From Acidobacteriota bacterium (GTDB taxonomy: Bacteria > Acidobacteriota > Thermoanaerobaculia > Multivoradales > Multivoraceae): DNA of 43,802 nt. Both the position numbers and the translations under genes were made by a program. Location of the stretch: the NCBI GenBank assembly GCA_029263415.1, contig JAJCXN010000036.1:1-43802 (forward strand). Direction: 5' to 3'. Numbering within the stretch: position 1 is the stretch's first letter; every line of letters begins with the position of its first letter. A model generated the notes under the pieces. That model was not told the origin of the DNA. It worked only from the letters and a program-made list of their open reading frames with translations, and did not search any database. Positions 17,342-27,108 of this stretch are shown in pieces.

Positions 17342-19161
17342 TGCGATTCCTCTATGAAACGGTGCTCCACTCGACGCTCGAGCAGTGTCAAAGGCAGCGC
17401 GCCCGCACCGATCACAGCATCATGAAACGCCTTGATATCGAACGCCTCGCCTTGGTGCTCACGCACGCGCTTGCGCAGTTCTAGAATCTTGTTCATCCCG
17501 ATCTTGTAGCTCAAAGCTTGACCAGGATTGACGAAAAAGCGTTCAACTTCGGTCACCACGTCGCCATCTGACAACGGCGTGTTGTCGCGGAAGTAGTCGA
17601 TCGCATGCTGCCGCGTCCACTTCTTGGCGTGAATGCCGGTGTCGATCACCAGTCGGGCAGCGCGCCAGAGTTCGTTCTGCAAGCGGCCAAAGTCATGTAG
17701 TGGGTTCTTGTAGAACCCCATCTCTCCCGCCAGCCGCTCACCATAAAGAGCCCACCCCTCGACGTACGCTCCATAACCGCCTCCGAAGCGCCGGAACATC
17801 GGCAGTCCGTCCATTTCTTGTGCCAGCGCGATCTGGAAGTGATGGCCGGGCACCGACTCATGGTAGGTGATGGCGGTGAACACGTACTTTTGAAACTGTG
17901 CCATGTCGGCCAAGTTTGCATAGTAGATGCCGGGCCGCGAGCCGTCTTGCGACGGCGAGTTATAAAAAGCGATACTCACTGAGTTCTCACGCCACGGTTC
18001 AACGCGACGCACCTCAATACTGGCCTCGGGCAAGGTGCTGAACCAGTCGCCCACCACTGCGTAGATGTCATCGATCTGAGCCTGCGCCTCCTTCAAGAAG
18101 ACGGCCCTACCGACATCTGAGTTCTCGTAGAAGTTATTGGGATCCGTGCGCACGAACTCGAAGAACGCCTGCAAATCCCCTGGAACGCCGACCTGTTCTT
18201 GAAGGGCACGCATCTCATCCTGAATACGAGCAACCTCACTCAGACCTGTCTCGTGCACCTGATCGGCCGTGAGGTCGAGACTGGTGTGATTGCTGATCCG
18301 GTTCTCATAGAACTCAACACCTCGTGGCAGCGCCCAAACGCCGCGGTTGCCCTCCGCAAGTGGTGCCAGGTGGCGCAGTTCAGCGAGCAGTGTCGAGAAA
18401 CCCTCACTGTATGCACCACGCAGCGCGAGCTGGGCACGCTCCAACAGTTCCTCGCGGGCGGCCTCATCGATTGTCGAGGGCGACAGCGCGCTGAGCTTCT
18501 CTTGGAAGTCCGCCCACAGCGCATTCGGCGCACCGCCATCAATCGGCGCACCCGACGCCATAGCGCTGGCATCAGCAATTACCGCCGGAAACGAGAACTC
18601 CGGTGCGATGACGCCCAGATCGGCCCGCTGGCGAAGACGCCCTGCCATCCCCTCGAGCACATCTCCTAGTCCCATGATGCGAGCAATGTAGGCCTGCGCA
18701 TCAGCGGCGTTGTCAATCGGGTGATTGTTGAGTAAAACCGTCAGCAATCCCGACAGCTGGCCGTTGAACTGATCTACCACGTAGAAGTGATCACGAAACG
18801 CAGCGTTGCGAATACGCCGTTCGGCAGAGTACTCAAACAGGTCGTAGCTGAGCTGCGCTACCTCACCCAACTCCGCGCGATCAAATTCCTGATGCAACCT
18901 GAAGAGATCGCGCTTGACTTGTTCGACCTGCTCCGCAGCAAAGGCGTCGCTGTAGTCGTCCCACTGGCCCTGGCGCTCGGTCTTGCGCCCTAAGCGCGAC
19001 TCGCGGGTTGGGCTTCGAGAGACATCGCGTTCAAAGACTTCGTCGAAGAACTCATTCAGGCAATCGTCCGCGCTCATCAAAGGAGCGGTCCCGCCACCAC
19101 AACTGATAGCTGCCAATGCCAGCAGGCAGAGGCACAACGGCATCCAAGTTCTTTTTGACAT
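17338..19161 (-). CDS. DUF885 lipoprotein
   Basis: About 607 residues from the ATG at 19161, preceded by AAGGTGG; GTG codons at 19167 and 19170 are in frame. The N-terminus is a lipoprotein signal with lipobox A-I-S-C followed by G-G-G. The DUF885 signature H-E-S-V-P-G-H-H starts near residue 433 and is expected to bind a metal. The C-terminal third has the family's Y-K-I-G segment. Its stop codon overlaps the start of the hydroxyproline-type dehydratase gene by four bases, suggesting that this exported protein releases, or otherwise works with, the substrate of that enzyme. The substrate of DUF885 proteins is not established. Confidence 0.87.
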   Translation of the reverse strand: MSKRTWMPLCLCLLALAAISCGGGTAPLMSADDCLNEFFDEVFERDVSRSPTRESRLGRKTERQGQWDDYSDAFAAEQVEQVKRDLFRLHQEFDRAELGEVAQLSYDLFEYSAERRIRNAAFRDHFYVVDQFNGQLSGLLTVLLNNHPIDNAADAQAYIARIMGLGDVLEGMAGRLRQRADLGVIAPEFSFPAVIADASAMASGAPIDGGAPNALWADFQEKLSALSPSTIDEAAREELLERAQLALRGAYSEGFSTLLAELRHLAPLAEGNRGVWALPRGVEFYENRISNHTSLDLTADQVHETGLSEVARIQDEMRALQEQVGVPGDLQAFFEFVRTDPNNFYENSDVGRAVFLKEAQAQIDDIYAVVGDWFSTLPEASIEVRRVEPWRENSVSIAFYNSPSQDGSRPGIYYANLADMAQFQKYVFTAITYHESVPGHHFQIALAQEMDGLPMFRRFGGGYGAYVEGWALYGERLAGEMGFYKNPLHDFGRLQNELWRAARLVIDTGIHAKKWTRQHAIDYFRDNTPLSDGDVVTEVERFFVNPGQALSYKIGMNKILELRKRVREHQGEAFDIKAFHDAVIGAGALPLTLLERRVEHRFIEESQ

Positions 19162-19239
19162 CAACACCACCTTGAAGCTGTGACTACGACGTTTGAGATG
19201 AGATCCAGCCGTCGATCGAGAGTCGTCACGGTCGTCGAC

Positions 19240-20397
19240 TCAGGCCGTCTGCTGGTTCGGGAACTTCCGTGCAAGCCAATCGAGGATCACGCGATTCAGC
19301 TCTTCAGGTTTCTCTTGCTGCGTCCAGTGGCCACAGTCGGCGACTGTGTGGCGTTCGAAATCGGCGATGAAATCGACCATGCCATCTGAGGACGAGGGTC
19401 GCAGAATCACGTCGTTCTCTGCCCCCACATAGAGACTCGGCACATGGATGTCCCAATCTGAGATCGCCTCAGCGAGCCCCGGCAGCCGCGCTGCCCGATA
19501 CCAGTTGAGACCGCCGGTGAATCCGGTGCGCTCGAAAGAGTCAACAAAGAATTTCAGCTCTTCGTCGGTCAAGAACATCTCGCCGGTCGGCGATCCGGCT
19601 TGAACCATCGTCAGCAGGTCTAAGCGCCGCTCCGGTGAGTCTTCCGGCAGAGCAGCGAAAGCCTCGACGTTCCAAATGCCTCCGCGCCGCATGAAGAACT
19701 CGAAGGTCTTCTTCACATCGGCTTCCAACACCGCTTCGGCGTCGCCCAGCGGCTGGAAGGTGTTGGTGTAGTAGCGCTCGCTCCGCACAATCAGCGACTG
19801 CTCCGTGGGTTCACGCTGATGCGCAGGATGTGAGGTCGGCGTGTTGACCCCAATCACACCAAGCACGCGGTCTGGATGCAAGCGAGGCATCATCCACACC
19901 ACACCGCCGCCCCAGTCGTGCCCGCAGAATACCGCCTTGTCGATCTCGAGTGCGTCGAGCATGCCCGCCATGTCGCCACAGAGCTGGAGCAAGGTGTACT
20001 GGTCCATGGCCTCTGGGCCCTTGGTTAGCCCGTAGCCGCGCTGGTCGGGAGCGATCGCGCGATAGCCAGCCTCTGCTACAGCTGGAACTTGGTGCCGCCA
20101 AGAGAAGGCCAGCTCTGGGAACCCGTGGCAGAAGACCACCGGCACGCCCTCCCCTTGCTCGTAGACGGCCATGCGAATGCCGTTGGTATCAACGAAGCGA
20201 GGAGCGCCCAAACCGGGGGCATAACCAACCGCGTCGGTGCCGAGGGCCGCTTCGGATACCGGCGCATCATCGCTGTCGGTGCCGCAACCAATCGCTAAGC
20301 TGCCTAGAGCCAGTGCCGACAGTCGAAGCGCCTCGCGGCGGCTGAGTCCGCTCTCGACGCCCTTCCCTACACGATCCAATCCTGAGTACGGGTTCAT
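19240..20397 (-). CDS. Tat-exported epoxide-hydrolase-like alpha/beta hydrolase
   Basis: A 385-residue alpha/beta hydrolase. The N-terminus carries a twin-arginine motif (SRREALRL, Arg20-Arg21) followed by a lipobox L-A-I-G-C (Cys38), so it is probably a Tat lipoprotein folded before export. The oxyanion motif H-G-F-P is at 91-94, the nucleophile is Asp161 in G-H-D-W-G-G, and the catalytic His is His357. The cap domain offers Tyr in R-Y-Y and N-W-Y-R, the pattern of soluble epoxide hydrolases, which open epoxides to diols. A haloalkane dehalogenase is less likely. An AAGGAGG site lies 9 bases before the ATG. It heads a minus-strand run of four genes. Confidence 0.9.
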   Translation of the reverse strand: MNPYSGLDRVGKGVESGLSRREALRLSALALGSLAIGCGTDSDDAPVSEAALGTDAVGYAPGLGAPRFVDTNGIRMAVYEQGEGVPVVFCHGFPELAFSWRHQVPAVAEAGYRAIAPDQRGYGLTKGPEAMDQYTLLQLCGDMAGMLDALEIDKAVFCGHDWGGGVVWMMPRLHPDRVLGVIGVNTPTSHPAHQREPTEQSLIVRSERYYTNTFQPLGDAEAVLEADVKKTFEFFMRRGGIWNVEAFAALPEDSPERRLDLLTMVQAGSPTGEMFLTDEELKFFVDSFERTGFTGGLNWYRAARLPGLAEAISDWDIHVPSLYVGAENDVILRPSSSDGMVDFIADFERHTVADCGHWTQQEKPEELNRVILDWLARKFPNQQTA

Positions 20398-20761
20398 CGG
20401 CCTGGGCCTCCTTAAGAGCGACGTTGCGGTTGCACGCGCTTAGCGTCAGGCAACCGATTGAGGCGTCAGACTAGCACCGCTGACAGCCACTCAAACGGGA
20501 CGATGAAGTGCGCAGCGGCGCCCGTTCCAGATAGATCCTCGTTTCGGTTTCCAGGTAGGTGCGCAGCCGATCAGTGCCACCGAGACTCATCCGGCGCACC
20601 GACAGCCACCGACAGTTCCGGGGCCGGACGCTCGAGCGTGGACCTGCCTGGGCTGCGCTCTTAGAGCTTGCACGCACGGCAGATTCGAGGCAACCTATCG
20701 ACTCCACTCTCAGATCACTCACGCCAAGCACGCCATCAGCGTAGCAGCCCGGAGCCCTCCC

Positions 20762-21604
20762 TTGAGCCCAGTATTGCCCGTCCAACGGACCGTCGTCGCC
20801 CACAACTACGCCACCGATTCCGAGAACCGTATCCACGCTGATGACGTGGCCCAGCAGTTCGGCTTCCGCGGCGGCCTGGTGCCCGGCGTGAGCGACTATG
20901 GGTATCTAGCACGCACGGTTGCCCTAACCCTGGGCGAGGGATGGCTCAGTTGTGGATGGATGGAAGCGAAGTTCATCAAGCCGGTCTATGACGGCGACAC
21001 GGTCACTGCACGCCTAACAGAGCCCAACGCAAGTGACCATCTTCTGACACTCGAGCTCATCGATGGGAACGGAGCATTGTGTGCGGTCGGCCGGGCAGGT
21101 GATGAGAAGGTCACGGCCTACCCCGACTCAGACTGGTTCGACCCGGCACTTCTCGAACCAGGCCCGCTTCCGCACCCTAAGGCGCGCACCCTCGCTCGCA
21201 TCGAGCGTCTGCCATCAGGAACCCAGTTCGGCAGCCTCAGCTACTCTGCTGCTGCAACTCACCAGTGGCACGCCGACTCTCCAGAGCGCTTCGCCGAAGC
21301 GGGCAGCCGAGCCGAAGCGGACGGCCGGACCGGAGACCAGCTGCTGCACCCGGCGTTCGTGCCGGAAGTCGGCAACGAAATCCTGATGCAGAATACGCTT
21401 CTCGGGCCTTGGATCCACACCGCTAGCCGCGTCCGTCACCTGAGTCCCTTACGCGCGGGCGACGAGCTCGAGGTGCGTGGCTGCGTTGCCGAAACGGCCT
21501 GCAAGAAGGGTCGAGAGAGCGTCGAGCTCAACGTCGGCGTCTACCAAGGAGGCGACTGTTGCGCTCAGCTGGTGCACGCCGCCATCGTTCACCTACCTAC
21601 ATAA
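20762..21604 (+). CDS. hotdog-fold MaoC-like dehydratase domain protein
   Basis: A 280-residue protein with a probable double-hotdog fold. The segment F-R-G-G-L-V-P-G-V-S-D-Y-G-Y resembles the catalytic helix region of MaoC-like and FAS1-type acyl dehydratases, and F-I-K-P-V-Y-D-G-D-T-V is the typical strand that follows. Such proteins hydrate or dehydrate enoyl/hydroxyacyl thioesters. The start is uncertain: TTG at 20762, with another TTG four codons later. It is divergent from the epoxide hydrolase gene across a 364-base gap in which I see no gene. It ends 31 bases before the convergent spermidine-synthase-like gene. Confidence 0.72.
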   Translation: MSPVLPVQRTVVAHNYATDSENRIHADDVAQQFGFRGGLVPGVSDYGYLARTVALTLGEGWLSCGWMEAKFIKPVYDGDTVTARLTEPNASDHLLTLELIDGNGALCAVGRAGDEKVTAYPDSDWFDPALLEPGPLPHPKARTLARIERLPSGTQFGSLSYSAAATHQWHADSPERFAEAGSRAEADGRTGDQLLHPAFVPEVGNEILMQNTLLGPWIHTASRVRHLSPLRAGDELEVRGCVAETACKKGRESVELNVGVYQGGDCCAQLVHAAIVHLPT

Positions 21605-21635
21605 CGAGCAAGTGACCTCGTGGATCTACCGACGA

Positions 21636-22394
21636 TCAACGCGATCGGCGCCGCGGGTTGCCCTTCCGTGGCTTCTGCTGACTACGCTGCCGTGGCTTCT
21701 GCCCAGGAGTTGCGCTTCTGATTCGTCTGCCGATTGGCAACCTACCGATATGAATCGCGTAGCTTTGTCCCTTGTTGCCCCGCTCACGAACAATCTTGCA
21801 TTCCGCGTCGAAACCCGCCGAGCGCATGCGCTTGACGAAGCTAGGTTGCGCGTCGGCCGACCACACCGCAAGCAATCCGCCCGGCACCAGCGCGTTGCGA
21901 ACACGCTCTAGACCTCGATCGCGATAGAGCCGCTGGTTGTCGGGCAAGCACAGAAACTCAGGGCCGTTGTCGGTGTCCAAGAGAATCGAGTTCCACGAGC
22001 CCTTGCCGATCTGATCCCAAACATCGGACACCACGATCTCAAACCGCTTGTCCTCCAACGCACCAGCGTAGAGCCCTCGCAGATGAGTCTGGTTCCATTC
22101 CACCACCTTCTCAAACAGATCAGCGACCACCAGCTTCGCGTCTCCGGGCAGCTCGCGCAACGCTGCCCGCGCGGTATAGCCAAAACCTAATCCGCCGATC
22201 AACACGCGCGGCGCCTTAGCCTCTTTCAGTCCGGCGCAGCCGAGTTCTGCCAGCTTGATCTCGGAGCCCGTGCGCCGGGTCGACATCAGCTCGGTGCCAT
22301 CGATCTCGATGTACCAATCGTTGTCGTGGGTGATCAGCTCGAAGAAGTGACCGTCCGCCGTGTCGAAACGATCAATCGTCTTGCGTGGCTTCAC
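21636..22394 (-). CDS. spermidine-synthase-like methyltransferase-fold protein
   Basis: About 252 residues from a GTG at 22394 (V-K-P-R-K-T). The Rossmann core opens with V-L-I-G-G-L-G-F-G-Y, the nucleotide-binding loop of the spermidine synthase family. Acidic residues follow in V-V-A-D-L-F and a catalytic-position D-T-D-N-G-P. Bacterial relatives outside polyamine operons are of unknown function, and no speD or other polyamine gene is nearby. The C-terminal ~35 residues are strongly basic (Arg, Lys, Gln, Pro-rich), possibly binding nucleic acid or membrane. An in-frame extension upstream to 22460 is open but lacks a clear ribosome-binding site. Confidence 0.78.
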   Translation of the reverse strand: MKPRKTIDRFDTADGHFFELITHDNDWYIEIDGTELMSTRRTGSEIKLAELGCAGLKEAKAPRVLIGGLGFGYTARAALRELPGDAKLVVADLFEKVVEWNQTHLRGLYAGALEDKRFEIVVSDVWDQIGKGSWNSILLDTDNGPEFLCLPDNQRLYRDRGLERVRNALVPGGLLAVWSADAQPSFVKRMRSAGFDAECKIVRERGNKGQSYAIHIGRLPIGRRIRSATPGQKPRQRSQQKPRKGNPRRRSR

Positions 22395-22521
22395 AGCACA
22401 GTATCCGGGTAAGCCACTGCGATTGCTGGGCCTGAAACGCCAACTCGCCGACGCTTGCACCCATCGAAAGATGGATACTCACAGCACGCCAACACTTTGG
22501 CCACCCCCAACGAACCCATCA

Positions 22522-23757
22522 CTAGTTTTGGCCACCTGACGACTCGGGCAATGCGAGCGGCTCGTAGTACGGCTTCCCGTCCAGAGCGCGGAACTTCTGG
22601 ATCCATTTGGCCCCGGCCTCTGCAGGGTCATATGACCAATCTTGGCGGTGGTAGTTCCAGCTCTCCGGATGCAGTTGCTGGGCCTGCTGCCAGTACTTCT
22701 TGGCGCGTTCTTCATCACCGCGCAACTCGAAGAACGAACCCAGTCGAAAGGCGGCGTCCGCCTTCGCTTCGCTCGCTGTTCGTTTGGCAACCAGCGCCGA
22801 GAGTTCACCCGCCGGTTTGACGTACGGACTGTCAGCGCCATTGATCAACCAATCCTTGACGATCGGTAAGTACTCATCAGAACCGAACTCGAGAGCGCCC
22901 GCCTTGTACATTCGTGAGTAGGCGCCCTCATCAAAACGCACAACGGTACCCTCTTCATCGATCAGCACCCCGGTAGGTACGTTCACCATTCCGTAGAGCG
23001 AACTCAAAGTGTGCTGAGTGTCGATCAAGGTGGTGTAGGTCGCCTTGGCGGCGTCATAGAACTTGCCCGCCACCGCCTCGCCTTCAGTGTCCTCCGCGAC
23101 CGCGATGATCTCGAAATTCTCTCCGCCCATCTCTTCATACAGTGCCTGCCACCCGGGCAGGTCCCTGCTGCATCCTCACCAAGAGGCCCAGCTGAGAATC
23201 ATCACTTTACGCCCCCGAAAGTCCTTGAGGCTGATCGGGTTGCCGTCGCGGTCTGGCAGCGTGAAATCGGGCGCTACGGCCTGCTGGATGTAGGAACTCC
23301 GGGTTATAGGAATCGAGCCGAAGCTCCACGTATCCGTGTCGCGGTCCACTACAAACTCCTGGCCCATCAAGGCGGCGAACCCAGTCAGACTGAACCACTT
23401 GATAGCACCCCGCGTGACCACCAGGTCGCTGTCGAATTCTTGATTGACCGGTACGCACAGGTCGTCAAGGCATGCGCCCTCGGGTTTGAGAACGAAGTCG
23501 TTGACCCTCGTCAGATCGTCCGGAGTCACCCACAGGTCGGAAGGATCGGCCAGGGTGCTCTCGATCTCGACTGTGCGACTGAGATAGAGCACCGTCGTCA
23601 CAACTGACTCCACCGAAGGCTGAGATGTGGTGATAGACGCACCGGCACTCGGTGGCCCAAGCGCGCACGCCGCCATCATCAGGACGAGAGACAGCGTTGG
23701 CGATCCAGCAAAGGTTAGAGAAGGTGAGTTCGATCGAGTGCGCGGTAGGTTCTTCAT
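22522..23757 (-). CDS. TlpA/redoxin-like thioredoxin-fold selenoprotein (in-frame UGA = Sec194)
   Basis: Read conventionally this is two ORFs in one frame, separated only by a UGA at 23176-23178. Read through, it is 411 residues from the ATG at 23757 (a GTG at 23778 is also possible). It has a lipoprotein-like leader (L-M-M-A-A-C), an unknown domain with a C-L-D-D-L-C pair, a thioredoxin fold, and a TPR-like tail (A-F-R-L-G-S-F-F ... A-K-K-Y-W-Q-Q-A). The UGA sits in W-A-S-W-U-G-C-S-R-D-L-P, where TlpA-type proteins have W-C-x-x-C-R. Downstream residues (cis-Pro region V-N-V-P-T-G-V-L-I-D) are intact, so this is not decay. A SECIS-type hairpin follows. Probable periplasmic thiol/selenol oxidoreductase; the reaction is unknown. 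Confidence 0.87.
23145..23161 (-). promoter_or_regulatory. predicted bacterial SECIS hairpin of the TlpA-like selenoprotein
   Basis: On the coding strand, 14 bases after the UGA, CCTGCC-CGGGT-GGCAGG folds as a perfect 6-bp stem with a 5-base loop. The loop starts 20 bases after the UGA and has G as its second base. This fits the usual spacing and loop rule for bacterial SECIS elements read by SelB. A competing small hairpin (GCAG-GGAC-CTGC) overlaps it. Confidence 0.7.
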
Positions 23758-23858
23758 CAGTGCACCAAAGTCTGTCACACCAACGTAGCAAGCCTTAGCC
23801 GAAGCAGCACCGCGCGATCACGGCAACCGCTGAGTACCGATCCCAAGAGAACCTTCTA

Positions 23859-24155
23859 CTACATATCTTCCGCCTCCTCGTCGCTGTCCTCTGGCCACCC
23901 ATGCTTGCGTCCACGGACAATCCTCTTCACCGCTACCACCACCACCGCGAGCAACACCACCAGGCTTAGCGCCGCAGCCGGAACTCGGATGTCGCCCTGC
24001 GTCCCCAACGCATGCTGTAGGAACTGCTCAGCCTGCGAAACGCCTTCTAGGCTCTGTCCGCTTCGCTGATCAACGGGTCGATCATTGGTGGCATCGCCTA
24101 CGGATTCGGCTGCGGGGTCGTCTTGGATCACTTGAATCCCTTCGCGCTGTCGCAC
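23859..24155 (-). CDS. small single-span membrane protein
   Basis: 98 residues from a GTG that lies two bases after the TGA of the M1 peptidase gene, suggesting translational coupling. Residues ~57-75 form one hydrophobic helix (A-A-A-L-S-L-V-V-L-L-A-V-V-V-V-A-V), followed by a basic patch and a very acidic tail ending D-E-E-A-E-D-M. I recognise no family. It could anchor or modulate the M1 peptidase or the selenoprotein encoded about 100 bases downstream. Because the ORF is short and the start is GTG, a chance ORF is not excluded. Confidence 0.55.
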   Translation of the reverse strand: MRQREGIQVIQDDPAAESVGDATNDRPVDQRSGQSLEGVSQAEQFLQHALGTQGDIRVPAAALSLVVLLAVVVVAVKRIVRGRKHGWPEDSDEEAEDM

Positions 24156-24157
24156 CC

Positions 24158-26797
24158 TCAGTTGTCGTAGGCCAACACCCCGTTGCGATGGTTCACCATC
24201 AACGCCTTGGGCTTGCGAGAGAGCTCGACAACGGTGTCGATGTTCCTGGTCATCTCACCGCGAAAGGCCGAGCGACCGAACATGCCGACCCCATCCTTGC
24301 CGAGATCGGCGTAGAACGACACCACCGAGACAAAGTCCTCCGGCACATTGCTTTGCGACACCGTGCCGTACACCCGATACTTGCCTCGTCCAGCAGACTC
24401 CCACTCAAGTTCGCTATGGATGGTCGGAATCGAACGACCATAGACCCATTGATCGAAGAACCAGTCGACCTTGCCGTCTCCTGCTGCGTTGAGTTGCGGC
24501 ACGAAGTGCTTCTGGACTGTCCGCTGAAAATCCGCAGTGCTCACCTCCTGGCCAGCGTAGCTCTGCGCAAAGTCTCGCATCATGGTGAAGAAGGCAGCGT
24601 CCGGGTCCTCGACGCGTACATCACGCATGAGATCGCGCAGCATATGCAGGACAAAACCGCCCTTGCCATACGCGAGCCCTTGGTAGCCATACGGCGACTT
24701 AGCGCTGCTCGCGCGATAACCCAGTGTCATCGGCCCTGCCCAGGCTGGTGGCGCCGAACCGAAGCGACGCGCCAAGACATTGCGCCGTCGACTGCGCCAG
24801 AACGCATCGTAAGCCTCTTGGCCACCAGTAGCCTCGACCACGAGCGCAGCAGAGAACTCGGCGAAGCCCTCAGAGATCCACTGATCACGATAGCTCTTCC
24901 ACCCAATCAGATGCCCCCACCATTGGTGTGCGATCTCGTGAATACCCACCTCATCAATGAACTCAGCCATCCCCGACAGACCCAGCATCGCGCGCGCTTG
25001 AGTACCAAACGCTGCCGCATAGGGCAGATAGATCAAGCCTGGCCAGGCTTGGCCAAACGTCCATTCGGCCTGCTGAGTAATCGCCAACCGATCGAACGGC
25101 GACGGACCGAAGCGAGCGGTGAACACTTGCACCGAATTCTGTGCATCCGCGAGCGCCGACTGCGCGAGTCCTTCCAAAGACACACCCAGATCAGTGGCGC
25201 CTGAGTACTGAGAGATCAGAGTGATGCCGCTGCTGGCAATTGCGACCGCCTGATCTGGCGTCATCACTGCGCTCTGCTGGCGCATCGCGCCGTTGATCTC
25301 GGTGATGATGTCCGGCACTCCAAGGCTTGCGTAGACCGCTAGCTGGTAGCCCGTGTTCTCCTCCTTCGCCAGGTACTCCTTGAACGATCCATAGTTGAAC
25401 CCGGCAACCCGGATTGGAGTCTTTGTCCGCCAATGGGAGACCACCTTGCCGTCCTGGGTGCGTGAGCCCTTCGGTTCACCAACCGCGATGACCGTATTCC
25501 CCTTGGGCACCTCGAAGGTCAGGTCGAAGTGGGCCAGGTCATCGAAGTTCGGGTACCAGCTAGCGCGGGCTCCAACCCTGTAGGTGCGCACGCCATCGTC
25601 AACTAGCACCTTGTCGCCGGCATAGCGCAACAGAATCTCGACTCGATCGCCGAACAACAGCGGTTCATCCAAAAGCAAGGCGACAGCCACTCCTTCTTCT
25701 GGTGTCGCCTGAACGAAGGGGACCGCAACCGCCTGTTCTCCCTTTCTAACGAACGCTTCTTTGACCCGGAGATGCGCAGTCAACTCAAACGGCACCACCG
25801 TCACCTTCGTCGCCAGCACGTTCGCAACGATGGTGGCCTCGCCTTCCAGATCCACCTCGGTGGAGATCACTGAGCGCACGGTCACCGTTTCAACGTCGAA
25901 GAGCTGCTCTGGCCCTTCTCCGAACTCGCTGCCTGCGCGAATCGCCGGAATGTCCCTGCTCGAGTACCAGTAGCCCGGATCAGACCAAACCTCCTGATCT
26001 TCTGAGTCGGCCGCAGCGTCCTCGGGAGCCTCCGGCTCTCCATCCCGCTCGAAGACGTACAGCGCCACTTCTTCACCATCGAGCACACCCCGTTGATCGA
26101 AGGCGACGAGAGTAGGCCCCGGATCCTCCGAGTTGGTCAACAAGTAGGCAATGCCTTCTCCAGCCTGAACCGCGGTCTGATTCCGCATTGCCGCTGCAAT
26201 ACGCAAAGGAAGATCAACCAAGCTACTCCCGTGCGTGACCTCCATCAGGCGTTGCGCATCGAGAGCATTCGGCGGCGCCACTGAGGTCGCCACTGCCGCC
26301 GGCGCCACCGAGTCCGCGACAATCGACCTGGCAGCTGTTGCATCTAGCCAAATCAAGGCCTCGGTGAACTCAGTTTCGAGTTGCTTGAAGTCGTCAATGC
26401 CTGAACGAAAATACAGCGAACGCCATTCGCCGTTGGTCACAGGCTTCAGCACATGCCTGCCCTGACCGCGGAAGTACCAGCCCTTCAGTCTCTCGGTCTC
26501 TGCGCCGTCAGACTCTCTTTCGCCGTTTGGCATATCGAGCGGAAAGAGCACACCGTCGAGGCGGATGGTGTAGACATCCAGTGTGAGATCCGAAGCAACC
26601 CGTACCCCCTGCGTCGATGGGACCGGCTCAGCAAGTGCGCGATGCAACTCGACAAGTGACGAGCCTACGACAGGTGGAGCCTCAGCCAATGGCTCCGGCT
26701 CTTGCCCAAACGCCATCGAAGAGACCGACGCCACCATCAACAGCCCGGCCAGTGACGGAAGAGCTAACCCCCGCGATGTAAACCTTTGATCCACCAT
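24158..26797 (-). CDS. exported M1-family metallopeptidase
   Basis: An 879-residue gluzincin aminopeptidase-like enzyme with an N-terminal signal peptide (cleavage after F-G-Q). The long N-terminal half holds beta-rich M1 domains. The zinc site H-E-I-A-H begins at His620, followed by W-W-G-H and the third ligand in S-E-G-F-A-E (Glu643), matching HExxH-x18-E. The G-A-M-E-N exopeptidase motif is not evident, so it may be a variant of M1 rather than a classic aminopeptidase. It would trim peptides in the periplasm or at the cell surface. A strong AAGGGGA site precedes the ATG. The small membrane protein and the selenoprotein genes follow on the same strand. Confidence 0.9.
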   Translation of the reverse strand: MVDQRFTSRGLALPSLAGLLMVASVSSMAFGQEPEPLAEAPPVVGSSLVELHRALAEPVPSTQGVRVASDLTLDVYTIRLDGVLFPLDMPNGERESDGAETERLKGWYFRGQGRHVLKPVTNGEWRSLYFRSGIDDFKQLETEFTEALIWLDATAARSIVADSVAPAAVATSVAPPNALDAQRLMEVTHGSSLVDLPLRIAAAMRNQTAVQAGEGIAYLLTNSEDPGPTLVAFDQRGVLDGEEVALYVFERDGEPEAPEDAAADSEDQEVWSDPGYWYSSRDIPAIRAGSEFGEGPEQLFDVETVTVRSVISTEVDLEGEATIVANVLATKVTVVPFELTAHLRVKEAFVRKGEQAVAVPFVQATPEEGVAVALLLDEPLLFGDRVEILLRYAGDKVLVDDGVRTYRVGARASWYPNFDDLAHFDLTFEVPKGNTVIAVGEPKGSRTQDGKVVSHWRTKTPIRVAGFNYGSFKEYLAKEENTGYQLAVYASLGVPDIITEINGAMRQQSAVMTPDQAVAIASSGITLISQYSGATDLGVSLEGLAQSALADAQNSVQVFTARFGPSPFDRLAITQQAEWTFGQAWPGLIYLPYAAAFGTQARAMLGLSGMAEFIDEVGIHEIAHQWWGHLIGWKSYRDQWISEGFAEFSAALVVEATGGQEAYDAFWRSRRRNVLARRFGSAPPAWAGPMTLGYRASSAKSPYGYQGLAYGKGGFVLHMLRDLMRDVRVEDPDAAFFTMMRDFAQSYAGQEVSTADFQRTVQKHFVPQLNAAGDGKVDWFFDQWVYGRSIPTIHSELEWESAGRGKYRVYGTVSQSNVPEDFVSVVSFYADLGKDGVGMFGRSAFRGEMTRNIDTVVELSRKPKALMVNHRNGVLAYDN

Positions 26798-26856
26798 TGT
26801 TTCCCCTTAAGACCGTGTGCTCGACTAGAACCAGCCGCCCGTATCTACGCTTACTC

Positions 26857-27108
26857 CCGGGCATCCCGACCTCGAGACGTCCAGCCGGGCGCAAACAATG
26901 AGTTGGTGCCAATCCAGGACTAGCACCAACCCTTCGCTGAATTCTCACCTTGGGACGCCCCCCGAGAGGCTGGATGCAAGCAACGAGTGGGTCGCATCAA
27001 TCTAGATGTCGTTTCACCAGTTCCTTGAATCCTCACATCGCGACGCACCCCCTTTGGGAGGTGCTTGGAGTCCCGCGCGATGCAAGCAACGAGCAACTGG
27101 CACTGATC
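26857..27108. repeat. imperfect ~85-105 bp tandem repeat, reverse-oriented relatives of the array at 1-335
   Basis: Markers G-C-A-A-x-C-A-A-x-G-A-G recur at about 26891, 26976 and 27082. The segment TGAATCCTCACATCGCGACG near 27026 matches the reverse complement of the window-start unit (TGAATCTTCACCTCGCGAC) closely, and GCTTGGAG follows the inner palindrome in both. The inner palindrome differs: GCACCCCCTTTGGGAGGTGC at 27054-27063 onward versus CGCCGAAGGCG. No gene lies in 26798-27135. Confidence 0.7.

Noticed and set aside
23176-23178. The redoxin as two separate genes or a nonsense mutation
   Set aside because: The UGA lies precisely at the redox-active Cys position and the second half has no credible start of its own before the thioredoxin core.
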